Below, piece by piece: positions 15,228 through 23,301 of a stretch of DNA of 28,163 bases. Made by a program: the position numbers and the translations under genes. The stretch comes from CBFGWV01 sp965652545. GTDB taxonomy: Bacteria > Pseudomonadota > Gammaproteobacteria > Competibacterales > Competibacteraceae. Numbering within the stretch: position 1 is the first letter of the stretch; each line of letters starts with the position of its first letter. Location of the stretch: the NCBI GenBank assembly GCA_965652545.1, contig CBFGWV010000031.1:1-28163 (forward strand), in the 5' to 3' direction. The notes under the pieces were generated by a model that searched no databases, was not told where the DNA came from, and saw only the letters and a list, made by a program, of their open reading frames with translations.

Positions 15228-16128
15228 TGAGCCCCACAACCCCGACCACCCAAAGCGCCTCGGTGCGCTGTACCAGGTCCACCGCCCGAAGAATGTCGTC
15301 AGCCCGCGGTGCGCGGCCGGTCCCCAGGGGTGGGCGCTGCACCGCGACGCCATGGTAGGTGGCTTCGCCACCCAGGCGTATGCCCAGCGCCCCGGCCGCC
15401 GCGGCCATCACCGGGCCGGCATTGGGGCTTTTCCAGTGGCGGCCTTGCAGGCGCCAGGCGGTGAGCGCCTCGCGAGTGTGGCCGAGCGCAGCGTAACTCA
15501 GTGCGGTCAAGCGTGCGGGAATCCAGTTGAGCACGTCGTCCAAGCGCGCGGCCGCCCAGCCGAATGCGCCGTAACGCGACGTGCGGTAGCCCCACATGGC
15601 ATCCAGTGTATTGCTCAGGCGATAGGCAAGTGCTGCGGCGGGGCCGGCCACGACAAACCAGAACATGGCCCCGAAAATAGCATCGCAACCGTTCTCTACG
15701 ACCGACTCGATGCTTGCCCCGGCCACCTCTTCGGCGCTCAGGTTGTGGCAATCGCGACTGACGATCATCGCCACCGCGTGTCGTGCCGCCGGTACATCGT
15801 GTGCACCCAAGGCCGCCATGACGGCGCGGGCGTGGTCGGCCAGTGAACGCCCGCCGATGGTGAGATAAAGCACCGCCGCGCCGACGAGCGTAGCGGCGGT
15901 ACCGGTCGTCGGCAGTGCCCACCACAGCAGCCATGCCGGTAGGCCGACCAGGATGACGACGGCCAGCCCGCCCAGCAGGCGTCGAGGTGTGTCGTTGCCT
16001 TTGTTGAGACGTTTCTCGGTGGCGCCCGCGAGGAGGCCGAAGCCGACCAGCGGGTGGATGCGCAAGGGTGGCTCCCCCAGCAGGCGATCGAGCATGACGC
16101 CCAGTACGAGCGCGAGGGCGATGGTCAT
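15208..16128 (-). CDS. cbiB: Adenosylcobinamide-phosphate synthase CbiB/CobD
   Basis: This 306-residue membrane protein attaches the aminopropanol (phosphate) arm to adenosylcobyric acid. Family landmarks are visible: 'LGVMLDRLLGEPPLRIHPLVGFG' at the N-terminus, 'IVSRDCHNLSAEEVAGASIESVVENGCDAIFGAMFWF' in the middle, 'YRLSNTLDAMWGYR', and 'HWKSPNAGPVMAAAAGALGIRLGG' late. Several membrane segments surround these. The ATG at 16128 begins the typical first helix. The 3' end lies in the heptanucleotide repeat, which ends the protein with a short tail. The cob run continues further upstream at 17162-20055, separated by a lytic transglycosylase gene. Confidence 0.95.
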   Translation of the reverse strand: MTIALALVLGVMLDRLLGEPPLRIHPLVGFGLLAGATEKRLNKGNDTPRRLLGGLAVVILVGLPAWLLWWALPTTGTAATLVGAAVLYLTIGGRSLADHARAVMAALGAHDVPAARHAVAMIVSRDCHNLSAEEVAGASIESVVENGCDAIFGAMFWFVVAGPAAALAYRLSNTLDAMWGYRTSRYGAFGWAAARLDDVLNWIPARLTALSYAALGHTREALTAWRLQGRHWKSPNAGPVMAAAAGALGIRLGGEATYHGVAVQRPPLGTGRAPRADDILRAVDLVQRTEALWVVGVVGLILSFKF

Positions 16129-16159
16129 TGGGGAAGGCGTCTTGGCGAGGGAAGGACCG

Positions 16160-16186
16160 CCGTGCCACCACGCGGGGGTGGCACGG
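16160..16186. other. Intercistronic hairpin between slt-like gene and cbiB
   Basis: A 10-bp perfect stem, CCGTGCCACC (16160-16169) and GGTGGCACGG (16177-16186), with a 7-base loop lies between the slt-like stop and the cbiB start. There is no U-tract on the minus-strand transcript, so it is more likely an RNA-stability or attenuation hairpin than a classic terminator; this is inferred. Confidence 0.5.
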
Positions 16187-16198
16187 GCCGTGAGCGGG

Positions 16199-16810
16199 TC
16201 AACTGAGTGTGGCGATGGCCTTTAGGCGATTGTAGACACGCATCACTTTGCGCGCGTAGGGCGACTTCGGGTTGGCGCTGCTACCGTTGTAGTACAGCAG
16301 TGCGCGTTGAAGATCCCCTTCCGCTTTTTCCAGGTAAGTCATCAGGATCGCGGAGCCGACACGGATGTTCTTGTCCGGTTCGAACAGGGCGAGCTCGCCC
16401 CCGATCTCGGCGACGCTGTCGCGGTGGAATCGCGGCATCACCTGCATCAGGCCACGCGCGCCGACAGGGCTGACCGCGCGCTCCTTGAACGTGGACTCCA
16501 CCGCGATCACGGCGAGAATCAGTTCGGGCTCGATGTCGTGCCGGGCACCGTTGAACATGGCCTCGGCCACGATGACCTGGGCCTTGTCACTGTTGACCCG
16601 GTAGGTTTCCTGGATATAGCCGGCCAGCTTGCGTACGCGAGCGGCTTCGGCCTGCGACTCCAGATCGCCGGGCGGGGCCGTGTTGGCCTCGATGTAAGGC
16701 GTCTCGGAGTACATGGACAAGGCAAGCGCCTGGCCCGGTAGGGCAAAGAACAACACAACCAGGGCAACGGCAGCCCAAAAGCCGCCCCTGTGACGAACGA
16801 ATGATGTCAT
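16199..16810 (-). CDS. Lytic transglycosylase (SLT domain)
   Basis: This 203-residue exported murein lytic transglycosylase has a signal peptide (residues about 1-31, ending 'PGQALA') and a C-terminal SLT domain. Catalytic Glu lies in 'ELILAVIAVESTFKERAVSP', followed by 'GARGLMQVMP' and 'ILMTYLEKAEGDLQRALLYYNG', all typical of this fold. It cleaves peptidoglycan between MurNAc and GlcNAc with formation of 1,6-anhydro ends. AGAGGG precedes the ATG at 16810. It stands alone between cbiB and cobS; no functional link with cobalamin is apparent. Confidence 0.93.
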   Translation of the reverse strand: MTSFVRHRGGFWAAVALVVLFFALPGQALALSMYSETPYIEANTAPPGDLESQAEAARVRKLAGYIQETYRVNSDKAQVIVAEAMFNGARHDIEPELILAVIAVESTFKERAVSPVGARGLMQVMPRFHRDSVAEIGGELALFEPDKNIRVGSAILMTYLEKAEGDLQRALLYYNGSSANPKSPYARKVMRVYNRLKAIATLS

Positions 16811-17161
16811 GACACCCTCTTTTGACCAGTGCGAGGCATCGGTGCACAGAGAGTTCTTGGACGGGCATCACGAACCCGACAACGGCAGGATTACCGCTGT
16901 ATGAGGTTCTCGTGAACCGTTAGGAACCCCAGGCTGGGCCGCGGTGTTTGGTTCGGCACCCATCCTTAGGATGCTCACACCGGGCTTAGGGTGGTGCTTT
17001 GCTGCGGCCGTATGGGTTGGGCTGCAGCAGGCGGGCGCCACCTGGCACCTCTCGGGCTGAATCGGCTAGTAGCTATGCTCCTCGAAAACACACACCGGCA
17101 TACGGCGCGCGTGACAATAGCCGCTTTAAGTGATTGGCGCAACGGCAAATAGTGTTGCGGA
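16811..17161. other. 351-bp gene-free region between slt-like gene and cobS
   Basis: I find no credible ORF, tRNA or riboswitch here. It holds two small dyads: GGTTC-TCGT-GAACC (16905-16918) and CATCCT-T-AGGATG (16961-16973). Its left part must contain the promoter of the transglycosylase gene, which I cannot place with confidence. The rest is GC-rich DNA of unknown role. Confidence 0.6.
17138..17159 (-). terminator. Weak hairpin just after cobS, possible terminator
   Basis: CGCAAC (17138-17143) and GTTGCG (17154-17159) form a 6-bp stem with a 10-base loop two bases beyond the cobS stop on the minus strand. There is no run of U after it, so intrinsic termination is doubtful; position at the end of the cob run is the main support. 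Confidence 0.3.
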
Positions 17162-17887
17162 TCAGGTGGCGAACAGGGCCGCCGCCAGCAGGGCTGCGGT
17201 TTCCGTAAGCTCGCAAGTCGCTCCCAACGTGTCGCCGGTATAACCCTTCAGGCGACGGATCATCGCCGTTCGGCAGACCAGCACGATGGCAGCGACGGCC
17301 AAGGTTACCACGGGTAACCAGAACAATCCGACAATCATGGCCAGCGCGAGCATCGCGCGTGCCGCCGCCTGCGGCAAATGCTGTCGGTATGGACTGCCCC
17401 AGCCGCTGTCGCGGGCGTACGGTGTGGTCAGCAGAATACCCAGTAGGCCGGCACGGGCCAGCATGGGTATCAGCAGCAGCAAGGCAGTCGCTCCTGCGTC
17501 CAGAAGTACCGCAAGCGCTACCAGTTTGGCGGCCAGCACCCAGGCGACGGCGACGACGCCACCGGGTCCGCAGCGGGGGTCCTTCATCACCGCCAGAGCC
17601 CGCTCGCGGTCACCGCCGGCCATCCAGGCGTCGGCGCTGTCGGCCAGGCCATCCAGGTGCAGCGCACCGGTCAGCACAATCCACGCACCCAACACCAGCA
17701 CGGCCGCCACGCCGCCGCCCGGCAGGCCGGCGGCGACCAAGGCCAGGCAGGCGCCGATCACCAGTCCCACCGCCGGAAACGCCAAGGCCGCCTGACCCAG
17801 TTCGTTGGCGGTGGGAGGTGGCAGGCTGGGGACCGGCAGTCGGGTAAGGAACTCCTGGGCGCGCAGGTAGAGGCGCACCGGCCTCAT
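17162..17887 (-). CDS. cobS: Adenosylcobinamide-GDP ribazoletransferase (cobalamin synthase) CobS
   Basis: This 241-residue integral membrane protein joins adenosylcobinamide-GDP to alpha-ribazole (phosphate), the last step of cobalamin assembly. It shows the N-terminal 'LRAQEFLTRLPVP', the metal-binding motif 'LTGALHLDGLADSADAW', then 'DPRCGPGGVVAVAWVLAAKLVAL', and several membrane helices. I chose the ATG at 17887, which overlaps the cobC stop as ATGA; the longer open frame is antisense-like noise within cobC. It is the last gene of the IMPase-cobU-cobT-cobC-cobS run. Confidence 0.95.
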   Translation of the reverse strand: MRPVRLYLRAQEFLTRLPVPSLPPPTANELGQAALAFPAVGLVIGACLALVAAGLPGGGVAAVLVLGAWIVLTGALHLDGLADSADAWMAGGDRERALAVMKDPRCGPGGVVAVAWVLAAKLVALAVLLDAGATALLLLIPMLARAGLLGILLTTPYARDSGWGSPYRQHLPQAAARAMLALAMIVGLFWLPVVTLAVAAIVLVCRTAMIRRLKGYTGDTLGATCELTETAALLAAALFAT

Positions 17888-18501
17888 GGCAACTGGCCGG
17901 CGTGGAAGGCAAGCACGGGGCGGCGGATATCGCCATCGTGATAGATACGTACCCGGCTGACCGCGGCGTAGGGCACCTCCAGGTGCCATAGGTGGTCCAG
18001 CGGCATACCGAGCACGGCACGGCACAGCACCATGCGGATCACGCCGCCGTGGCAGACGACGAGGACGTGTTCGCCGGTGTTGCGATCGAGCAGCGTGCGC
18101 CAGGCCGCCTCGACCCGGCGGGCGAAGGCTTCGATACGCTCGCCACCGGGTGGCGGATGGCGAACCGGGTCCTGCCAGAACAGGCTCAAGGCTTCCGGCG
18201 TCTTGCTGTCGATGTCCTGGACCGACCGGCCGTCCCATTCGCCGAAGCTGATCTCGCGCAGATCGGGGGCGATCTCGAGCGGGATGTCCAACCGCGTGGC
18301 CAGGTCTTCGGCGAAACCCTGGCATCGTTTCAACGGGGAGGTGACGATCCGGGTCCAGGGGCGGTGCCCGTGGACCGTTTCCCTCATCTGTGCCCAGCCG
18401 ATCTCGCTCAGAGGGTCGTCCACCGATCCGCGGAACTTACGCCCCCCCACCGGCTCGCCGTGGCGGATGAGGTCGATCTTGGTCATGACCTCCGCGTTCA
18501 T
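17884..18501 (-). CDS. cobC: Alpha-ribazole phosphatase-like histidine phosphatase CobC
   Basis: This 205-residue histidine phosphatase has the phosphohistidine motif 'DLIRHGEP' near the N-terminus and a second catalytic His in 'VLVVCHGGVIRMVLCRAVLG'. In context it removes the 5' phosphate from alpha-ribazole phosphate or adenosylcobalamin phosphate. I chose the ATG at 18501 because it overlaps the cobT stop as ATGA; a second ATG at 18486 directly before the core motif is also possible. It overlaps cobS by 4 bp. The family is broad, so the specific substrate is inferred from the operon. Confidence 0.9.
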   Translation of the reverse strand: MNAEVMTKIDLIRHGEPVGGRKFRGSVDDPLSEIGWAQMRETVHGHRPWTRIVTSPLKRCQGFAEDLATRLDIPLEIAPDLREISFGEWDGRSVQDIDSKTPEALSLFWQDPVRHPPPGGERIEAFARRVEAAWRTLLDRNTGEHVLVVCHGGVIRMVLCRAVLGMPLDHLWHLEVPYAAVSRVRIYHDGDIRRPVLAFHAGQLP

Positions 18502-19541
18502 CCGCCCGAGACTCCGGCCTCGGTGAAGGTGGCCATGCCGTTGTGCAGCGCCAGCGCGGCCTTGAGCAACGGCAGGGCGATGGCCGCACCGCTGCCCTCG
18601 CCCAGGCGAAGGCCCAGGTCGATCAGCGGTGTGGCCTCCAGCGCCGTCAGCAGGCGGTGATGACCGGGTTCGGCCGACCCGTGCGCGAACAGCAGCCACG
18701 GGCGCAACCCCGGGTTGAGCCTGACCGCTGCCAATGCGGCGCTGGTGGCGATGAAGCCATCGATCAGGCAGGGGATGCCGTATTCGGCGCAGGTGAGATA
18801 AGCGCCGGCGAGGCCGGCCAGCTCCAGCCCGCCAAGGTTGCACAGCACCGCCCAGGGTGAGAGGTCACCGCCGTGGCGGGCCAGTGCACGCTCGATGACG
18901 CTGGCCTTGTGGCTGACCCCGGCGGCATCCAGCCCGGTGCCCGGCCCGGTAAGCGCGCGGGCAGGCAAGTCGAGCAAGGCGCAGGCCACGGCGGTTGCGG
19001 CGGTGGTGTTGCCGATGCCCATCTCACCGCCGATGAACAGGTCCAGCGTATCGCCCGAGCGTACCGCCTCGCGTCCGGCCGTCATCGCGGCGGCGCACTG
19101 CGCTTCGGTCATCGCCGGTGCGGCGGCAAGGTTGGCGGTGCCGGCGGCGATACGCGCATCGACGACACCCGGCAAGGGTTCAAGGGGTTCCACGGTACCG
19201 AGGTTGACCACATTCAGCCGTGCGCCCCAGGTACGGGCGAGCACGCTGACAGCGGCGCCGCCGCGGGCGAAGTTGCGCACCATCTCGGCGGTCACCGCTT
19301 GCGGGAAGGCGGAGACGCCCTCGGCGACGACACCGTGGTCGGCGGCGAACACGGTGATCTGCACGGCGTCCAGGCGGGGTCGGTCGCGGCGCTGCAGGGC
19401 GCAGAGGGTTTCGGCCAGCGTCTCCAGCCGCCCAAGGGCGCCGGGTGGCTTGGTCAATTCGCGCTGGCGCCTGCGCGCGCGCTCGGCGAAGGCTTCATCC
19501 GCCGCGGGAAGGGGTGCATCCACCCAGTCCGGAACGCTCAC
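18498..19541 (-). CDS. cobT: Nicotinate-nucleotide:dimethylbenzimidazole phosphoribosyltransferase CobT
   Basis: This 347-residue cytosolic enzyme activates the lower-ligand base, forming alpha-ribazole phosphate from nicotinate mononucleotide and dimethylbenzimidazole. Landmarks include 'VFAADHGVVAEGVSAFPQAVTAEMVRNF', 'GEMGIGNTTAATAV', 'NLGGLELAGLAGAYL' and the C-terminal 'HGSAEPGHHRLLTAL', 'DLGLRLGEGSGAAIALPL' and MATFTEAGV. The start is GTG at 19541, one base beyond the cobU stop, and a G-rich ribosome-binding stretch overlaps the end of cobU. Length and motifs are complete. Confidence 0.96.
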   Translation of the reverse strand: MSVPDWVDAPLPAADEAFAERARRRQRELTKPPGALGRLETLAETLCALQRRDRPRLDAVQITVFAADHGVVAEGVSAFPQAVTAEMVRNFARGGAAVSVLARTWGARLNVVNLGTVEPLEPLPGVVDARIAAGTANLAAAPAMTEAQCAAAMTAGREAVRSGDTLDLFIGGEMGIGNTTAATAVACALLDLPARALTGPGTGLDAAGVSHKASVIERALARHGGDLSPWAVLCNLGGLELAGLAGAYLTCAEYGIPCLIDGFIATSAALAAVRLNPGLRPWLLFAHGSAEPGHHRLLTALEATPLIDLGLRLGEGSGAAIALPLLKAALALHNGMATFTEAGVSGG

Positions 19542-19542
19542 C

Positions 19543-20055
19543 TCATCCCCCTTTGACCACCAGTGGCAGACCGGCCACCACCAGGGTGACCTTGTCGCTG
19601 ACGGCTGCGACAGCCTGATGCAATCGGCCGGCTTCGTCGCGGAAGCGTCGTGCCAGCGCGTTCATGGGGACGATCCCCTGCCCCACCTCATTGCTGACCA
19701 GGATGATGTCTCCGGGCAGACGCGGCAAGCATTCCACGAGGCGTGCGGTCTGCGCTTCGATCGCGGCCTCGTCATGCGCCAGCCAGTTGGACAGCCACAG
19801 GGTGAGGCAGTCGACCAGCAGGCAGCGTCCGGGTGCGGCCTCCTCCGCCAGTGTGTCGGTCAGCGCCAGCGGGCATTCGCGCAAGCGCCAGTGGCTGGGG
19901 CGTCGCTCGCGGTGGTGGGCGATACGCGCTCGCATTTCTTCGTCGCCGCGCTCGGCGGTGGCAAGGTAGACGACCGTAAGCCCCGATGCGGCGGCGGTGG
20001 CTTCGGCCAGCGCGCTCTTGCCCGAGCGCGCGCCGCCCAGAATGAGGGCCTTCAC
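19543..20055 (-). CDS. cobU: Adenosylcobinamide kinase / guanylyltransferase CobU
   Basis: This 170-residue bifunctional enzyme phosphorylates adenosylcobinamide and transfers GMP to it. The P-loop GGARSGKS is at residues 7-14, followed by 'VVYLATAERGDEEMRARIAHHRERRP', which holds the His that carries the guanylyl group in the family, then 'LVDCLTLWLSN' and 'VSNEVGQGIVPMN'. The start is GTG at 20055, overlapping the phosphatase stop as GTGA. It is thus translationally coupled on both sides. Confidence 0.96.
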   Translation of the reverse strand: MKALILGGARSGKSALAEATAAASGLTVVYLATAERGDEEMRARIAHHRERRPSHWRLRECPLALTDTLAEEAAPGRCLLVDCLTLWLSNWLAHDEAAIEAQTARLVECLPRLPGDIILVSNEVGQGIVPMNALARRFRDEAGRLHQAVAAVSDKVTLVVAGLPLVVKGG

Positions 20056-20819
20056 GCCTCCAGCACCTGGCGCACGGCCTGGTGCAGCCGTCCGTTGCTG
20101 GCCAGCACGGTGGTGGTGTCCAGGGTCAGCGGGCCGCCGGCAAGATCCGTGAAATGGCCGCCGGCCTCGGTGACGATGACTGAAAGCGCGGCGATATCGA
20201 GGATGTTCACGTCGGACTCCACGACCACATCCAGCTTGCCGGCGGCGAGCAGGTGGTAATGGAGGAAGTCGCCGAAGCCACGGGTGCCGTTGACCCGGCG
20301 AATCAGCTCGCCATAACGGGCCCAGCTGCCGGCATCGCGGGTGAGTGACTTGAGGTTGCCGCCGGAGAGCACCGCCTGATCGAGCTCGGTGATGTCGCTG
20401 ACGCGAATCGGCTGGTCGTTGAGAAACGCCCCGCCCCCGGCTTCCGCCCAGGCCAGTTCGCCGTAGATCGGCGCGTTGGAGACCCCGAGAATGAAACGGT
20501 CGCGGTGCTTGAGCGCGATCTGCGTGGAGAAGAACGGCCGCCCGCGCACGAAGGCCTTGGTACCGTCGATGGGGTCGACCAACCACAGGTATTCGGCATC
20601 GCCGTCGTCGGCGCCGGTTTCCTCCCCCAGAAAGCCATGGTCGGGGAACGCAGCACGGATCACCGCCTTGATGGCGTGCTCGGTCTCCACATCGGCCACA
20701 GTGACCGGAGTCTTGTCCGCCTTGAGGTCCACCGCCACGTTGCTCGCGTAGTAATGGCGGATGACGGCCTCGGCTTCGCGGGCCGCGGCGAGGGCAGTGG
20801 TAAGCAGGGGGCTGGGCAT
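20052..20819 (-). CDS. Inositol monophosphatase-family phosphatase, HisN-like
   Basis: This 255-residue Mg-dependent phosphatase shows all metal-binding motifs of the family: 'GEETGADDGDAEYLWLVDPIDGTKAFVRG' and, near the C-terminus, the Asp in 'DVNILDIAALSVIVTEAGG'. It most resembles histidinol-phosphatases of the inositol-monophosphatase type. It heads the cob run and overlaps cobU by a GTGA, which is unusual for a histidine enzyme. It may serve histidine synthesis while sharing the transcript, or act on a cobalamin intermediate; the latter is only a suggestion. A -10-like TACACT lies 34 bases upstream on the minus strand. Confidence 0.92.
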   Translation of the reverse strand: MPSPLLTTALAAAREAEAVIRHYYASNVAVDLKADKTPVTVADVETEHAIKAVIRAAFPDHGFLGEETGADDGDAEYLWLVDPIDGTKAFVRGRPFFSTQIALKHRDRFILGVSNAPIYGELAWAEAGGGAFLNDQPIRVSDITELDQAVLSGGNLKSLTRDAGSWARYGELIRRVNGTRGFGDFLHYHLLAAGKLDVVVESDVNILDIAALSVIVTEAGGHFTDLAGGPLTLDTTTVLASNGRLHQAVRQVLEA

Positions 20820-20852
20820 GGGCTCTTGGCGCGGTGGCAGGTCCAGCGCGCT

Positions 20853-20858
20853 AGTGTA
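20853..20858 (-). promoter_or_regulatory. Possible -10 box for the phosphatase-cobUTCS run
   Basis: TACACT on the minus strand, 34 bases before the phosphatase ATG, in the 72-bp spacer. The -35 region is unclear. There is no room for a cobalamin riboswitch between this and the start codon. Confidence 0.3.
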
Positions 20859-20891
20859 ACGGGATGCCGGCCGCCGCCGCCAAAGACCCGC

Positions 20892-21578
20892 TCAAGTTTC
20901 GGCAATCAGCGCCGGTACCGGCGCCAGGCTCTCGAGCGTCACCTCCGGAGTACCGGGCAGGCGTTCGGCCACCTGGGCATAGCGATTCACCCAGACGACG
21001 CGGAAGCCGAAACTCGCCGCGCCGGCGGCGTCCCAGGCATTGCTGGAGAAGAAGGCGATCCGCTCCGGCGGCAGGCCCAGGCCGTCGCTGGCCAGGGCAT
21101 AGACCCGCGGATCGGGCTTATACACGGCAAGGGTCTCGACCGACCAGACGTGCGCCAGGCGCCCTTCCAGGCGGGAATGGGCGATGGCATCGGACAGCAT
21201 GGACGGTGTGCCGTTGGACAGGATGGCCGTGGTGATGCCGCGTGCGACCAGTGCATCCAGCACCGCCGGGACTTCGGGAAAGGCATCCAGTGTCCGATAG
21301 GCATCCAGCAACGCCGTACGCAACGCCGGGTCGGCCAGCTCGCAGGCGGCCATCGCGACATCCAGGCCGTCGGCGGTTACCTGGGCAAAGTCGGCATGCC
21401 GCTGCATGAGGCTGCGCAACCACGTGTACTCCAGCTGCTTCTGCCGCCACAAGGTCGACAAGCGGGTGCGCAGTGATGGATCCAGATGGCCGGCGCAGCG
21501 GTTCACGGCCGAATGCACATCGAACAAGGTGCCGTAGGCATCGAAGACGCAGGCGGCGACGGTCAGGGGTTCAGTCAC
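20892..21578 (-). CDS. Haloacid dehalogenase type II (HAD superfamily hydrolase)
   Basis: This 228-residue HAD protein has the nucleophile Asp13 in 'VFDAYGTLFDVHS', the residue pattern 'KQLEYTWLRSLM' seen in L-2-haloacid dehalogenases, 'ILSNGTPSML' (motif II), Lys in 'AVYKPDPRVYALA' (motif III) and 'FFSSNAWDAAGAASFGF' (motif IV). These match type II dehalogenases, which hydrolyse L-2-haloacids to D-2-hydroxyacids. Many such proteins may act on other substrates, so the substrate is open. The GTG at 21578 has GGGAG upstream. It is divergent from the adenosyltransferase gene. Confidence 0.93.
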   Translation of the reverse strand: MTEPLTVAACVFDAYGTLFDVHSAVNRCAGHLDPSLRTRLSTLWRQKQLEYTWLRSLMQRHADFAQVTADGLDVAMAACELADPALRTALLDAYRTLDAFPEVPAVLDALVARGITTAILSNGTPSMLSDAIAHSRLEGRLAHVWSVETLAVYKPDPRVYALASDGLGLPPERIAFFSSNAWDAAGAASFGFRVVWVNRYAQVAERLPGTPEVTLESLAPVPALIAET

Positions 21579-21671
21579 GACATGGCTCCCGCGCGAAACT
21601 GGATCGAACTGCTATGGTACCGGTCACACTCCGCAGCGCGGATTGCAGCGTTTCCCCCACCCGGCGAGAGC

Positions 21672-22253
21672 ATGAACATGGGTCATCGACTATCCAAAAT
21701 CTACACCCGAACCGGCGATGCCGGAACCACCGGACTCGGCGATGGCAGCCGGGTGCCCAAGGACAGTCTGCGCGTCGAGACGATGGGCGAGTTGGATGAG
21801 CTCAACAGCGTCATCGGGCTCATCCTCGTGCATCCGCTGCGCGAACCGGTGCGGGAGGTGCTGGTGTTGGTCCAGCATGCCTTGTTCGACCTGGGGGCGG
21901 AGCTGTGCATGCCCGGGTACAGCACGGTCAATGCGGACGATGTCACCGTCCTTGAGCAGTCGCTGGATGATTTCAATACCGATCTGCCACCGCTGAAGGA
22001 GTTCATCCTGCCCGGTGGCGGGCCGGCCGCCGCGGCCTGCCACCTTGCACGCACGGTCTGTCGTCGCGCCGAGCGTCGGCTGGTGACCTTGTCGCGTGAA
22101 GAAGCCCTCAACCCCGAGGGGCTGCGTTATGTGAACCGGTTGTCCGACCTGTTGTTCGTGCTGGGGCGGGTGCTTGCGCGGGATGAGGGCGGCGGGGAGG
22201 TCCTGTGGCGCAACGAACACCGCCGCCGGCCGCTTAAACCGGCGAACGACTGA
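21672..22253 (+). CDS. Cob(I)yrinic acid a,c-diamide adenosyltransferase, PduO type
   Basis: This 193-residue enzyme transfers the adenosyl group of ATP to cob(I)alamin or its precursors. The N-terminal ATP-binding signature 'YTRTGDAGTTGLGDGSRVPKD' merges into 'ETMGELDELNSVIGL'; the helical core carries 'FILPGGGPAAAACHLARTVCRRAER' and 'YVNRLSDLLFVLGRVLAR'. These fit the PduO/MMAB trimer family, not the CobA/BtuR type. I chose the ATG at 21672 with CGAGAG ahead of it; a second ATG two codons later is equally possible. It lies next to the cob run and supplies the adenosylation step for it. Confidence 0.95.
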   Translation: MNMGHRLSKIYTRTGDAGTTGLGDGSRVPKDSLRVETMGELDELNSVIGLILVHPLREPVREVLVLVQHALFDLGAELCMPGYSTVNADDVTVLEQSLDDFNTDLPPLKEFILPGGGPAAAACHLARTVCRRAERRLVTLSREEALNPEGLRYVNRLSDLLFVLGRVLARDEGGGEVLWRNEHRRRPLKPAND

Positions 22254-22283
22254 GCCAGGCACTAGGCTTAGCTTTGGGATGCA

Positions 22284-23291
22284 ATGGTTAGCAGAGTGGT
22301 CGGCGGCATGAGACGGCGAATGATGTGCATCGGCATCGGGTTGTTGCTGCTGGTGTCCCGCCCGCTGGCCGCCCAGGTCGATTTTCTGCGGATCGGCAGC
22401 GGCAGCGTCGGTGGCACCTACTACCCGGTAGCACAGGCATTGGCCGAGACGTTCACGCACGCGCCCGATTGCGGTTTCGATGACTGTGGCATTCCCGGTC
22501 TGCTGGCCGTCGCTCAGGCCTCGAGCGGGTCGGTGAACAACGTCCGTGATTTGGCCGCCGGCCGTCTGGAGGCAGCCATCGCCCAGTCGGATGTGATCTA
22601 CCGTGCCTTCCAGGGCGTCGGCAGCTTTGAGGGCGAGACGCCGCTGCGCAGCCTGCGGGTGGTGGCGAACCTTTACCCCGAGACGGTGCACTTCGTGGTG
22701 CGTGCGGATTCGGGCATCCGCAGCGTGGCCGAGCTGGACGGGCGGCGTGTGTCGCTGGAGGAGCCGGGTTCGGGCAGCCTGCCGGATGCCTTGCTGGTGC
22801 TTGGCGCCTACGGTCTGGATGCCTCGGACCTGCGCGCGGTGTATCTCAAGCCCGGACCGGCCACCGAGCGCATGCTTGCCGGTGAGCTCGACGCGTTGGT
22901 CGTGGTCGCCGGGGTGCCGATGCCGGCGGTGGTCGATCTGGCCGAGAAATTGCCGGTGCGGCTGCTGCCGATAAGCGGACCTGCGGCCCGCGAGCTGGCG
23001 CGGGCTGAGCCGTTCTTCAACCCGATCACCGTACCGGCGGAGACCTATCCGGGAGTCCCGGCGTCCGAAACGCTGGCCGTCGGCGCCCAGTTGGTCGTCG
23101 ACGCGTCGCTTGATCCCGAGGTGGTGTACGCGCTGACCCGCGCGCTGTGGTCCGAGCGCGGGCAGGCGATACGCGCCGACGCCCACCCGCGGGCTCGCGA
23201 AATCGATGTCTCGCGCGCGTTGGATGGCGTGCCCGTGCCGTTGCACCCGGGTGCCGAGCGGTTCTATCGGGACTTCGGTCTGCTGCCTTGA
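22284..23291 (+). CDS. TAXI-family periplasmic solute-binding protein (orphan)
   Basis: This 335-residue exported protein has a short Arg-rich N-terminus and signal peptide ('MMCIGIGLLLLVSRPLAAQ') and the TAXI TRAP-transporter receptor pattern: 'IGSGSVGGTYYPVAQALAE', 'IAQSDVIYRAFQGVGSF', 'LRVVANLYPETVHFVV', 'FNPITVPAETYPG'. Such proteins bind small organic acids or amino acids in the periplasm. No TRAP permease gene lies beside it. Instead, a membrane GGDEF-EAL gene follows after 10 bp, so it may act as a sensor partner. The ATG at 22284 is used; an in-frame ATG at 22308 would give a shorter signal peptide. Confidence 0.92.
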   Translation: MVSRVVGGMRRRMMCIGIGLLLLVSRPLAAQVDFLRIGSGSVGGTYYPVAQALAETFTHAPDCGFDDCGIPGLLAVAQASSGSVNNVRDLAAGRLEAAIAQSDVIYRAFQGVGSFEGETPLRSLRVVANLYPETVHFVVRADSGIRSVAELDGRRVSLEEPGSGSLPDALLVLGAYGLDASDLRAVYLKPGPATERMLAGELDALVVVAGVPMPAVVDLAEKLPVRLLPISGPAARELARAEPFFNPITVPAETYPGVPASETLAVGAQLVVDASLDPEVVYALTRALWSERGQAIRADAHPRAREIDVSRALDGVPVPLHPGAERFYRDFGLLP

Positions 23292-23301
23292 TGCGCGGCC
23301 C

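Noticed and set aside
16811..17161. Possible cobalamin riboswitch or tRNA in the largest gene-free gap
   Set aside because: The gap lies downstream, not upstream, of the cob run; I see no B12-box-like sequence, no T-loop GTTCRAAYC with a matching acceptor stem, and only two short dyads.
22284..23291. TRAP transporter system
   Set aside because: Only the binding protein is present; the next gene is a GGDEF-EAL protein and no permease subunits are seen in the window.
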